A stretch of 64,000 nt of DNA, from NCBI GenBank assembly GCA_041554195.1, contig JBFFMJ010000002.1, positions 310,001 to 374,000 on the forward strand, written 5' to 3'. Under the pieces are notes generated by a model. The model was not told the origin of the DNA, searched no databases, and was given only the letters and a program-made list of their open reading frames with translations. This stretch comes from JAPHSX01 sp041554195. GTDB taxonomy: Bacteria > Pseudomonadota > Gammaproteobacteria > Thiohalomonadales > Thiohalomonadaceae. Of the stretch, positions 37,419 to 45,212 are shown one piece after another. A program made the translations under genes and the position numbers. Position 1 is the first letter of the stretch, and every line of letters starts with the position of its first letter.

Positions 37419-37769
37419 TTACATTGTGTGGGTCTGGCGATCTGACTTCAGGGCCCCGGCCAGATAGGTCTCTATCTTGCCACGCGCGGTGCCACCATCC
37501 TGTTCGCTGAACTGCACACCAATACCCGAGGCACGGTTGCCTTGTGCCCCCTTGGGGGTGATCCAGACGATCTTGCCAGCGACCGGCATCTTCTCGGTCT
37601 CATCCATCAGGGTGAGTAGCATAAAGACCTCGTCACCCAGTTGGTAGACTTTTGTCGTGGGGATAAAAAGACCGCCGTTCTTCACAAAGGGCATGTAGGC
37701 CGCATAGAGGGCGCTTTTGTCCTTAATGGTCAGTGAAAGTATTCCCTGCCTTGGTGATGGTGCTGCCAT
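37419..37769 (-). CDS. PilZ domain protein
   Basis: A 116-residue single-domain PilZ protein of the type IV pilus kind. It begins GILSLTIKDKSALYAAYMPF and contains NGGLFIPT, the typical NGGIFIPT motif. The motif RxxxR of canonical c-di-GMP binders is not obvious at the N-terminus, as in other PilZ proteins next to holB. The ATG at 37769 follows a GAAGAAG ribosome site. An in-frame ATG at 37814 would overlap holB. A role in pilus assembly or motility is known for the family. Confidence 0.88.
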   Translation of the reverse strand: MAAPSPRQGILSLTIKDKSALYAAYMPFVKNGGLFIPTTKVYQLGDEVFMLLTLMDETEKMPVAGKIVWITPKGAQGNRASGIGVQFSEQDGGTARGKIETYLAGALKSDRQTHTM

Positions 37770-37786
37770 ATCTTCTTCTACCTCGT

Positions 37787-38782
37787 CTATCCGCCAACCC
37801 GACGCTGTTTCCATGTCAACAACAGCTCTTCAAGTAACAGCTGCTGGTTGATCTGGCCACGCATCGAACGCATCCACTCCTGCATGCGCTCGGCGAGCCG
37901 CTGCAGAAAATCCAAGTCTACCCTATCCGCGAGGTGGTGCAACTGCTGATGCAGCCGCGGATTGATGAGTGGTGTGGCCTGTGGCATCTGCTTGATCCGT
38001 AACAGATCAACCACTATGCCGTAGAACCAGGGGAGGATGCGATCACTGCCGATCTCAAACCAGCTCTGTGCCAGTGCTACGGCAGATTGCTCATCCTGCT
38101 CCAGCGCCTGCAGATCGTTACAACGCTGCTGACGCCATTCCAACTCACCATTTTCGGCCCAGTGTAACGCACGCAGGGGGGCTCCACCACTCATCTGCAG
38201 AAGAGAATCATCATAAAGTTCAATATCTTGCAACCGACTTCTCAACCAGGAATCGGCTTCTGGGCCAAACGCTGGCCTTAGCGCGATCTGCTGGCAGCGG
38301 CTGCGAATGGTGGCCAGCAGGCTCATCGGGCGATCCGTTGAAAGAATTAAGGTGGTGTTACCACTCGGTTCTTCCAGGGTCTTTAGTAGGGCATTGGCGG
38401 CATTAAGATTGAGGGCATCGGCAGGCTGCAGCTGGATTACCCGACCACGGGCGTACTGACTCTTCAGCGACTGAGACTCACCAAGGCCTCGCACCTTGTC
38501 GATACCGATCCCCTTCCCCTCCTCCTCCGGCGTGATCAGCAGATAATCCGGATGACTTCCTGCCGCCAGCAGCAGGCAGCTGCGACATTGGCCGCAGGCG
38601 CTACCCCCTGCCAGCTGGTTCTCACACAGCAGGGAGTGGGCTAGACAACTGGCCAGATGGCGCTTGCCGATACCGGCAACTCCGGTAAGGAGAATGGCAT
38701 GGGGCAGACGCTGCTGCGCGGCTCGTTCCATCAACCCTTGCCAGAGCCGTTGCTGCCACGGATAGGGAGTTAAGCCATTCAT
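37787..38782 (-). CDS. holB: DNA polymerase III subunit delta-prime
   Basis: A 331-residue clamp-loader subunit. The AAA+ fold shows the Walker A-like loop TGVAGIGKRHLA and a zinc-binding cysteine set CGQCRSC (with a further Cys before it) inserted after it. LLKTLEEPSGNTTLILSTDRP is the conserved sensor region. It loads the sliding clamp onto DNA. The start overlaps the tmk stop by 4 bases. Confidence 0.93.
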   Translation of the reverse strand: MNGLTPYPWQQRLWQGLMERAAQQRLPHAILLTGVAGIGKRHLASCLAHSLLCENQLAGGSACGQCRSCLLLAAGSHPDYLLITPEEEGKGIGIDKVRGLGESQSLKSQYARGRVIQLQPADALNLNAANALLKTLEEPSGNTTLILSTDRPMSLLATIRSRCQQIALRPAFGPEADSWLRSRLQDIELYDDSLLQMSGGAPLRALHWAENGELEWRQQRCNDLQALEQDEQSAVALAQSWFEIGSDRILPWFYGIVVDLLRIKQMPQATPLINPRLHQQLHHLADRVDLDFLQRLAERMQEWMRSMRGQINQQLLLEELLLTWKQRRVGG

Positions 38783-39417
38783 GCGGCGCTGGAAACCTCT
38801 GCCAGGTAGTTACTAATAATGCGATCCAGTTGCGCCTGTACCTCGGGCAATTGGGGGGAAGCATCAATGATACGGTAGCGCTGCGGTTGTGCCTCGGCGC
38901 GGCTCAGGTAACCCTGGCGTACCCGCTCGAAAAAGTCGATCTCCTCTCGCTCGAAGCGGTCCAGCTCGGCCCGTTCACCGGCGCGGGCCAGTCCCTGTGC
39001 CACCGGCAGATCGAGAAAGAAGGTGAGATCCGGGCGCAGTTCGCCCTGTACCCACTGCTCAAGCAGGGCAATGCGAGCATTGGCAATGCCGCGTCCGGCT
39101 CCCTGATAGGCGTAGGTGGCATCGGTAAAGCGATCGCACAGCACCCACTTGCCAGCCTCCAGGGCGGGCACAATCAACTCATTGAGGTGTTGGGCGCGGG
39201 CAGCAAACATCAGCAACAGCTCGGTGTCACTAGCCATCGCCTGCTGGCGGTGGTCCAGCAACAGCTCACGAATGGTTTCGCCAAGTGGGGTGCCACCGGG
39301 CTCGCGGGTGAGAACCACCTCAATGCCGGCCTGTTGCAGGCGCTGATGGATAAAGTTGAGATTGGTGCTCTTGCCACTGCCCTCGCTGCCTTCGAGGGTG
39401 ATAAAGCGTCCGCGCAT
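38779..39417 (-). CDS. tmk: Thymidylate kinase
   Basis: A 212-residue kinase that phosphorylates dTMP to dTDP. The P-loop is LEGSEGSGKSTN, followed by LTREPGGTPLGE, the DR(F/Y) motif LCDRFTDATYAYQGAGRG, and LTFFLDLPVAQGLARA. It overlaps holB by 4 bases, the standard arrangement. No mltG is found upstream. An unrecognised gene takes that place. Confidence 0.95.
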   Translation of the reverse strand: MRGRFITLEGSEGSGKSTNLNFIHQRLQQAGIEVVLTREPGGTPLGETIRELLLDHRQQAMASDTELLLMFAARAQHLNELIVPALEAGKWVLCDRFTDATYAYQGAGRGIANARIALLEQWVQGELRPDLTFFLDLPVAQGLARAGERAELDRFEREEIDFFERVRQGYLSRAEAQPQRYRIIDASPQLPEVQAQLDRIISNYLAEVSSAA

Positions 39418-39491
39418 ATCGGGGGTTCCGTGTCGTTGTTATCGGATTGGAGCGGTGATCCTACCCGTGGTGGCAGCGGAAGGAAAGCGCT

Positions 39492-40082
39492 TCACTGTGT
39501 CGCACTACCTTCCTCGGTAGGAGTAGACTGAGCCTGCGGCAACAGCTTTGCCATCCCCTCCTTGAGTGGCTTAATTACCGCCGGGGCCTCCACCTCTATC
39601 ACCGTTTCGATGACCCATTTATTATCCTCTCCCCCCATCACCGCATCGACACTGGTGCCGAAGTAGCGAAGCATCGGATATCCGGGGCTACCGTCAATGA
39701 TACCGAACTCGGAGTAGGCGTCGAGGCGCTGATTGAGTTTCTCGACAAATGCCCCCTGATAGTCGCCCGCTCCCAGCTCTTCGACCTGATTCTCTACCAT
39801 GGTCTGAATAAGGTGGGCTGCCAGCGCCTGGGTGAAACGTATGCGCTCCTCCTGCGGCAGTTCTTCGTAGGCAATCCGGTCGGCCAACTGCAGCAGAAAT
39901 ATTCCGAATTCACCAATAACATCAAGAAGTTGAGCGTTATCCTTAAAGTTAAATCCGGCGCTATACATCTTGTTGGCCGTATCGGCAGAGAGCTTCCAGA
40001 TGTTCATCCCCATGGCACCGGCGATGGTCTCTACTGATTTAGGTTTCTGTTTGTTGTGAAACTTGGTTCTGATACGCGCCAT
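39492..40082 (-). CDS. Conserved-looking hypothetical protein upstream of tmk
   Basis: A protein of about 196 residues that I do not recognise. It is soluble, mixed helix and strand, without signal peptide, membrane helix or cysteine. A basic N-terminus (ARIRTKFHNKQKPK) precedes a helical core (residues about 30-110, with FGIFLLQLADRIAYEELPQE) and a strand-rich part (DNKWVIETVIEVEAPAVIKP). The ATG at 40082 has GAGG about 6 bases upstream. An ATG at 40094 is possible. It runs in the same direction as tmk with a 75-base gap. Confidence 0.75.
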   Translation of the reverse strand: MARIRTKFHNKQKPKSVETIAGAMGMNIWKLSADTANKMYSAGFNFKDNAQLLDVIGEFGIFLLQLADRIAYEELPQEERIRFTQALAAHLIQTMVENQVEELGAGDYQGAFVEKLNQRLDAYSEFGIIDGSPGYPMLRYFGTSVDAVMGGEDNKWVIETVIEVEAPAVIKPLKEGMAKLLPQAQSTPTEEGSATQ

Positions 40083-40213
40083 GGGGATCCTCATGAAGGT
40101 TCTGGGGGGAGCGATAAACTTGCGCCATGTTGGCAGTCAGTTATACCGCGTGCTAGCCTAAAATCAAAGGCCAACTAGTTTACTAGGCAATAACTTGCCA
40201 CTACAAGTATTAG

Positions 40214-41275
40214 ATGGGGCTTATAGTGTCCAATGGCAATACAAAAGATCGCGTACTGATTGAGACGGTGCAGCAAAACTGTCATCTCTCTGATGCCCAC
40301 CATGCACGCGACTACTCGCTCTGTATCTACCTGTTAAAGATGCGAGAGTTTTACCGCTGGGAACAGGGCATAGCCTTTTCTGACACACTCCCTAAGGGAC
40401 CGTTGGGTGAGTGGCTAACGGCACGAGAGCGCCTCTGGGAGCAGATCCAGCACGAAGAGTTTCGGCCCCTGGTCTTGGATAATGGCACTTTTCTCCCCTT
40501 TAATAGTGAGATGATTAATACCCAGCTGGCCGATGAGGGGCTGGTATACAGCGGCGGTTACTGTGGCGTCAAGCCCCATTTTTTCCTGGCAGAACTAGAA
40601 CGCATTGAACAGAGTGAAGGGGCAAGGATCTACATCTCTGGGCGAGAGTTGGCACGAGAACTCACTGCCCCTCCGGCAATGAGCCTGGGTCATAGTGTGT
40701 TTCTGCGCCGAGAGTCACTGCGTCGCATGATTTGGGAGAAATTAGAGGAGTGGGGCTGGCAGGATCCACATCGGGCCATCGCGCGTGCCACCGCCTTTTA
40801 TAATTTTGATGGCGATCTAGAACTTGCATTGGACGCCATTACCGCGGATGAGATAGAAACGCTGTTACAACACGAGTTAGGAGAGCTGGCTATAGGTCGT
40901 GAGCTGGGTTCTGAGTGGGAGGCGATGCTAGCCGCCCTGCCCCGCTGCCGTGCCGAATTCTACCTGCGTGCCGTGCGTGACCATCTGGTCGATTGTAGTC
41001 GAACCCTGCCCTGGCTACTGGCGGAGGGGCGTGATGCCGCCCTGCACTTCTACTTCGCTAATTTCACTACTCTACGTAAGTCTATTTTTCCCGAACTCGA
41101 AATCGCCTATCATTCCTGGTTACAGGGGGATAAAGGTAAGACATTAGATACGACTGTAAAGAGGGGGGGTGAGCTGTGGCGCAGCAAAGCGCTGAAGGCA
41201 CTCGCGATTTATCGGGAGATTGGTGATGACACTAGTGAACTAATGCAGCGGCTCAATCAGTTGGAGAAAGAGTAG
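40214..41275 (+). CDS. Hypothetical 353-residue cytoplasmic protein near the dsr region
   Basis: An unrecognised soluble, mostly helical protein of about 40 kDa. The N-terminal part has HHARDYSLCIYLLKMREFYRWEQG and the middle LYS-poor region has LVYSGGYCGVKPHFFLAELE. No signal, membrane segment or nucleotide-binding loop is seen. It faces the DsrC-like gene and shares with it a bidirectional terminator. DsrS of sulfur oxidisers is a cytoplasmic protein of similar size, and no dsrS follows dsrR here, so this is a weak candidate. I could not confirm that. Confidence 0.8.
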   Translation: MGLIVSNGNTKDRVLIETVQQNCHLSDAHHARDYSLCIYLLKMREFYRWEQGIAFSDTLPKGPLGEWLTARERLWEQIQHEEFRPLVLDNGTFLPFNSEMINTQLADEGLVYSGGYCGVKPHFFLAELERIEQSEGARIYISGRELARELTAPPAMSLGHSVFLRRESLRRMIWEKLEEWGWQDPHRAIARATAFYNFDGDLELALDAITADEIETLLQHELGELAIGRELGSEWEAMLAALPRCRAEFYLRAVRDHLVDCSRTLPWLLAEGRDAALHFYFANFTTLRKSIFPELEIAYHSWLQGDKGKTLDTTVKRGGELWRSKALKALAIYREIGDDTSELMQRLNQLEKE

Positions 41276-41284
41276 AGACAAAAA

Positions 41285-41306
41285 AAGGCCCGCAGATGCG
41301 GGCCTT
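41285..41306 (-). terminator. Bidirectional intrinsic terminator
   Basis: A perfect 9-base-pair stem AAGGCCCGC/GCGGGCCTT with a 4-base loop. On the minus strand it is followed by a T run (TTTTTTTG) and would end the DsrC-like transcript. On the plus strand a weaker TTCCTCTTT tail would end the 40214 gene. Confidence 0.85.
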
Positions 41307-41337
41307 CCTCTTTAACCGAAAGCTTTGAGACTAACGA

Positions 41338-41676
41338 TTAATAACCACCTTTACGACGGCTCTCAGGCAGGCCACCGATCTTGGCGGCTTGCTTGGAAGG
41401 CTGCATCGGGAACAGGTTGTAGACATCCTTGCTGCTTACCTTCTCGCCCCACTTATCAGACATTGCCTTTACGATATTGCGATCATTAGGCTGAGTGCCA
41501 TTGTTATTAATGTACTCATCACGCAGGAAATTGATCACATCCCATGACTTGTCAGTCAGCTCAACGCCCTCGGCAGCGGCAATAACTTTTGCAACGTCCT
41601 CATTCCACTCATCGATATTGACCAAATAGCCCTTTTCGTTGGTTTCGAGGGTAGCACCGTTTACTTCATAACCCAT
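41338..41676 (-). CDS. DsrC-like protein without C-terminal cysteines (RspA-type)
   Basis: A 112-residue member of the DsrC/TusE/RspA family. It aligns along its length with the dsr-cluster DsrC (GYLVNIDEWNEDVAK, FLRDEY, and a C-terminal KQAAKIGGLPE arm). It lacks both cysteines of the functional arm: Ala replaces the first, and the last residues are RRKGGY in place of TGC. It therefore cannot carry the trisulfide of DsrC. Cys-less members are grouped as regulatory sulfur-related proteins. It has its own terminator and a good ribosome site (AAGGAG), and leads a minus-strand gene pointing away from dsrA. Confidence 0.88.
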   Translation of the reverse strand: MGYEVNGATLETNEKGYLVNIDEWNEDVAKVIAAAEGVELTDKSWDVINFLRDEYINNNGTQPNDRNIVKAMSDKWGEKVSSKDVYNLFPMQPSKQAAKIGGLPESRRKGGY

Positions 41677-41742
41677 GGGTAGCTCCTTACACTAATCTTC
41701 GTTAATTACTAGTTGATTAAAAACTGATATATCGGGAATATT

Positions 41743-42411
41743 TTAAACAGTCTTGTGCGCAATGAACAGACCGCATCCCAATTTCTTGTGTGATTTTGCC
41801 CCCACCCCGCGTTCCTGCAGAGTGATCGCATCATCAAAACTGAGCTCCGCCACAAGCAGACTGCGGGTGATGAGCTCCCCTTGCGGTGTGCTAAGGCTAT
41901 GTTCCTTGCCACACAATATCTTCTTAAAACGCAAACCCATACCGCGCAACTCGCCGATAATGCGCTGTAAAAAGTGCTCTTCGTCCTCTCCCGGCTCGGC
42001 TGCCACATGGCGCGAGTAGAGTGAAGGACAGACCTCCAGCAGACGTTTGCTGGCCTGAAGCACCTTCATAGGGTTACCAGCTACATCTAGCTGCTGACCA
42101 CAAAGCGCCATCGCATCGTCTATGCGCTCTGCCGGAACACGTAACACCAGCTTGGTACGGCGTGATAGATAGATGATGTCATCGGCCGCTTCCGGGCGCT
42201 CCCAGCCATTACCAGAATCGGCACCGTGAATCATGTGTAATGCGGCGACATCATTCTCGGCAAACCACGGCAGGACCTGCTGAATGGCGACAGAAAGTGG
42301 ATGCGCATGATCAACAGGAAGCACCTTACACTCGATGCTGAACTGTAGATCGACCACATTTTGCGGCACTACAAACTGGGAGATATCGTCGTCTTCTGTC
42401 TGCCAATGCAT
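41743..42411 (-). CDS. Cas6/Cmx6-like protein, orphan
   Basis: A 222-residue protein resembling the Cas6/Cmx6 family of CRISPR RNA endonucleases (type I MYXAN-like naming). It has two ferredoxin-like halves, with VDLQFSIECKVLPVDHAHPLS near the start, a middle PAERIDDAMALCGQQL segment and a C-terminal glycine-rich loop GVGAKSHKKLGCG typical of the RAMP fold. No other cas gene and no repeat array lie in the window. It stands between a DsrC-like gene and an unknown gene facing away from dsr, so a role outside CRISPR is likely. The family call rests on pattern recall. Confidence 0.68.
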   Translation of the reverse strand: MHWQTEDDDISQFVVPQNVVDLQFSIECKVLPVDHAHPLSVAIQQVLPWFAENDVAALHMIHGADSGNGWERPEAADDIIYLSRRTKLVLRVPAERIDDAMALCGQQLDVAGNPMKVLQASKRLLEVCPSLYSRHVAAEPGEDEEHFLQRIIGELRGMGLRFKKILCGKEHSLSTPQGELITRSLLVAELSFDDAITLQERGVGAKSHKKLGCGLFIAHKTV

Positions 42412-42423
42412 GGGATTATCTCA

Positions 42424-43143
42424 CTAGGCCGGGATTTTCTCGCGCAGGGCATCACGGTCAATCCACCACTGCCCCTCGGGTACGAGAACATCGACGATTT
42501 TCGACAAACGTGGGAGGAACTTGCTAGGATCGTTCAGCTCCAGGCGTTCTATCCATATATCGAAAAGCTCCTGCGTATCACAGGCACCGTTGGTATGACG
42601 ACGCGCCACGCTTCCCATTAACTGGTTGGTGAAAAATCCCAGTTCCTCGCGCTGCTTGCCTTCGGTGCGAACATCAACAATATAGGTCGCTACCGCTGCG
42701 GCTACGGCTGCACCGTCGGAGTCTGGAGGGGTCTCATCGACGAGATGCTGAAGCATCGCGACACTCAATTCCGGATCAATCGGGTAGGTGACCCCGAGCC
42801 AGATACCGTGTGCCAGTGCCAGTACCGCATCATCCTGCTCCGACTGATAGATAATGTCACAGGCCTCAACAGCGCTTAGCCAGTTCTCATTGGCTACAGC
42901 GATCTCAAAGGCCTCTTTGGCTACCCGCCAGGCATCCTTATTACGCTCAACGAGATCCAGCAAAATATAGCCACTATCCAGCAGCGGTTTTATACGATCA
43001 GTACCTGTCGCACTCTGCAGTACGGTCTCATGTTCAGCGAGCTTTTGCGTTAGCAGCTCACTCGATTGAATCGCGTCGTTTGAGCACTCGGCTTCAGCAT
43101 GGTGCTCTTCAGTATCCAGATATTTCACATCTACCCCTTGCAA
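42424..43143 (-). CDS. Hypothetical helical protein next to the Cas6-like gene
   Basis: A 239-residue acidic protein that I cannot assign. It looks all-helical, like a TPR or HEAT-type array (ILLDLVERNKDAWRVAKEAF, WLSAVEACDIIYQSEQDDAV, LAVAM-type repeats). A C-terminal part has FLPRLSKIVDVLVPEGQWW. Its stop is 12 bases before the Cas6-like start, so the two are co-transcribed. A promoter-like AT-rich palindrome (TACCT...AGGTA) lies around 43180-43197, just upstream. A scaffolding role is only a guess. Confidence 0.75.
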   Translation of the reverse strand: MQGVDVKYLDTEEHHAEAECSNDAIQSSELLTQKLAEHETVLQSATGTDRIKPLLDSGYILLDLVERNKDAWRVAKEAFEIAVANENWLSAVEACDIIYQSEQDDAVLALAHGIWLGVTYPIDPELSVAMLQHLVDETPPDSDGAAVAAAVATYIVDVRTEGKQREELGFFTNQLMGSVARRHTNGACDTQELFDIWIERLELNDPSKFLPRLSKIVDVLVPEGQWWIDRDALREKIPA

Positions 43144-43189
43144 TGACTTATTTTGTTGCCTGTTACAAACCCCCTCTATACCTTATATA

Positions 43190-43378
43190 TTAGGTAAAGG
43201 AGGCCTCCAGCCTGTCCTCCCAGTTCTCCGGGGTATCGGGATATGGGGGTTTAACATCGATACGGAAGAACATTTCGGACTTTGACCGTAGTTTAACGAC
43301 CTCTAATAGTTCATCAAAGTTCTGTAGTTCGGGATTCTGAATCAGTACTTCACTCAGGTATAACATAAGCTTACTCAA
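43190..43378 (-). CDS. Small hypothetical protein upstream of the Cas6-like block
   Basis: A short reading frame of 62 codons with a plausible amphipathic composition. The first half is helical (LYLSEVLIQNPELQNFDELL). The end, DVKPPYPDTPENWEDRLEAS, is compact and conserved-looking. The start is uncertain: a TTG at 43378 gives 62 residues, and an ATG at 43366 gives 58. It would be the first gene of the minus-strand unit. No function can be read from it. Confidence 0.5.
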   Translation of the reverse strand: MSKLMLYLSEVLIQNPELQNFDELLEVVKLRSKSEMFFRIDVKPPYPDTPENWEDRLEASFT

Positions 43379-43895
43379 TATACTTGTCTGTTAACATGGG
43401 TCTGATATGTGAACCCACCTGCTGTAACTCAAGGGGCATAGTATCAGTTTTTCCTAATACGCCATATAATACCACACTAGCTTACTCGTATATGTCATTT
43501 CACCCGTGAGCGTAGAGATGTAGGGGATAACCCTGAAATAATAATTTTCTTGCCCATTAGTAGAAACTATGAGCTATTTTCTCTATCTGACATCAAAAAA
43601 ACACCGTAAGTAATTGTATTTTCTATAAATGCAATAATATTTATAACCGGATAGAACATGTTTTCAATGATTTCATATATCCCATTCAGGATATACGCCC
43701 CCTCCCCCCCTCCCCCATCAGAAAGGTTATGTGGCCCATAAGGAACTTCTAAACTTCTGCCCCATATTGAGAGTTGCTGATTTTGCGTCTCTTCAATCCA
43801 TGCAGGATTTTTTGTAGTACTTGCAGCCTTAGTAGGCATGGCTTACATAATGAAGCCGGCCAACAACCAAATAAGTCTGACGGAGTAAATATAGT
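43379..43895. promoter_or_regulatory. AT-rich divergent region upstream of dsrA
   Basis: A 517-base region, clearly richer in A and T than its surroundings, between the minus-strand block and dsrA. It contains a perfect -10 hexamer TATAAT on the plus strand at 43465-43470 with no convincing -35, a short inverted repeat GGG-ATAA-CCC around 43533, a C-rich tract at 43697-43717 and one doubtful small frame (43567-43839, minus). It must hold the main dsr promoter, but I cannot place it securely. Confidence 0.5.
43567..43839 (-). CDS. Doubtful 90-residue ORF in the dsrA upstream region
   Basis: An open frame of 90 codons with a hydrophilic N-terminus (MPTKAASTTKNPAWIEE), a Gly/Glu run coded by the C-rich tract and a hydrophobic C-terminal segment (MFYPVINIIAFIENTITYGV). 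No clear ribosome site or homology is seen. It may be a chance frame in the dsr leader. Listed because it is the only sizeable frame in the gap. Confidence 0.25.
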   Translation of the reverse strand: MPTKAASTTKNPAWIEETQNQQLSIWGRSLEVPYGPHNLSDGGGGEGAYILNGIYEIIENMFYPVINIIAFIENTITYGVFLMSDRENSS

Positions 43896-45134
43896 ATGGC
43901 TAAAAAGATGATCGACACACCTAACCTTGACCAGCTAGTAGACGGCCCATGGCCGAGCTTTGTTAGCGGCCTCAAGCGTCTGGCAAATGACAACGATATG
44001 ATGGTTGACCTGATCGGTCAGCTGGAAACCTCTTACCAGACCAAAAAAGGTTACTGGAAAGGTGGTACCGTTGGCGTCATCGGTTACGGTGGTGGCGTTA
44101 TTCCCCGTTTCACCGAGCTGATGGACGACAACCACAAGCCTCTGTTCCCTGCAGCGGCTGAGTTCCACACCCTGCGTATCATGCCCCCTGCCGGCAACCA
44201 CTACACCACCGACGTTATGCGTAAGTTCTGTGATGTATGGGAAAAGTACGGTTCAGGCCTCATCGCCTTCCATGGCCAGTCTGGCGACATCATGTTCCAG
44301 GGCTGCACCACCGACAACGTACAGCCTGCCTTTGACGAGCTGAACGAGATGGGTTTCGACCTCGGTGGCGCCGGTCCTGCTGTTCGTACCGGTATGAGCT
44401 GTGTTGGTGCCGCACGTTGTGAGCAGTCCTGCTTCGACGAGCAGCGTACCCACCGTACCCTGGTTAACGCCTTCCTTGACGACATGCACCGCCCTGCACT
44501 GCCTTACAAGATGAAGTTCAAGGTCTCTGGCTGCGCCAACGACTGCATGAACGCGATTCACCGTTCAGACTTCGCTGTAATCGGCACCTGGCGTGACGAG
44601 ATGATCGTTGATCAGGACGAGGTTAAAGCCTACGTTGCTGCCAAGGGTCGTAAGAGCGTTGTTGACAACGTTATCACCCGCTGCCCGACCAGCGCTCTGA
44701 GCCTGAACGACGACGATACCCTCGATGTTGACAACAAGGCCTGTGTACGTTGCATGCACTGCCTGAACGTTATGAACAAGGCCCTGAGCCCGGGTAACGA
44801 CAGAGGCGCATCTATCCTTATCGGTGGTAAGCGTACCCTGAAGATCGGCGACCTGATGGGTACCGTAATCGTTCCTTTCATGAAGCTGGAAGACGACGAC
44901 GATTTCGAAGCTATTGAAGAGCTGGCCGGTGAGGTCATCGACTTCTTCGCTGAGAACGCACTTGAGCACGAGCGTACCGGTGAGATGATCGAGCGTATCG
45001 GTCTGGTTAACTTCCTCGAAGGCATCGGTGTTGAAGTTGACCCCAACATGATCAGCGAGCCGCGCAGCAACTCCTACGTCCGTATGGATGGTTGGGATGA
45101 AGAAGCTGCCAAGTGGGCTGAGCGTCAAGCTTAA
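43896..45134 (+). CDS. dsrA: Reverse-type dissimilatory sulfite reductase, alpha subunit
   Basis: A 412-residue subunit of the siroheme enzyme that oxidises sulfane sulfur to sulfite in the cytoplasm. It carries cysteine motifs for the siroheme-linked [4Fe-4S] cluster (CVGAARCEQSC and SGCANDCMNAIH) and a ferredoxin insertion (CVRCMHCLNV). The start has GGAG about 10 bases upstream. It is the first gene of the dsr operon and has strongly biased codon use (CGT, GGT, GTT, AAC, CTG), which suggests high expression. Absence of dsrD and presence of dsrEFH and dsrL support the oxidative direction. Confidence 0.97.
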   Translation: MAKKMIDTPNLDQLVDGPWPSFVSGLKRLANDNDMMVDLIGQLETSYQTKKGYWKGGTVGVIGYGGGVIPRFTELMDDNHKPLFPAAAEFHTLRIMPPAGNHYTTDVMRKFCDVWEKYGSGLIAFHGQSGDIMFQGCTTDNVQPAFDELNEMGFDLGGAGPAVRTGMSCVGAARCEQSCFDEQRTHRTLVNAFLDDMHRPALPYKMKFKVSGCANDCMNAIHRSDFAVIGTWRDEMIVDQDEVKAYVAAKGRKSVVDNVITRCPTSALSLNDDDTLDVDNKACVRCMHCLNVMNKALSPGNDRGASILIGGKRTLKIGDLMGTVIVPFMKLEDDDDFEAIEELAGEVIDFFAENALEHERTGEMIERIGLVNFLEGIGVEVDPNMISEPRSNSYVRMDGWDEEAAKWAERQA

Positions 45135-45143
45135 TTGATTAGT

Positions 45144-45180
45144 AGTGCGAGACGGTAAACGTAAGTTTCCGACTCGCACT
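45144..45180 (+). other. dsrA-dsrB intercistronic RNA stem-loop
   Basis: A stem AGTGCGAG/CTCGCACT is extended by CGG/CCG after one A-A mismatch and by a short inner pairing. No T tract follows (AAAAAATAAA), so it is not an intrinsic terminator. It may be an mRNA-stabilising or processing element between the two highly expressed subunit genes. Confidence 0.5.
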
Positions 45181-45212
45181 AAAAAATAAACTTTGAAAAG
45201 TAGGAGGTAAAC

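Noticed and set aside
41338..43895. CRISPR array expected with the Cas6-like gene
   Set aside because: I looked for regularly spaced repeats here and in the other gaps and found none, and no other cas genes.
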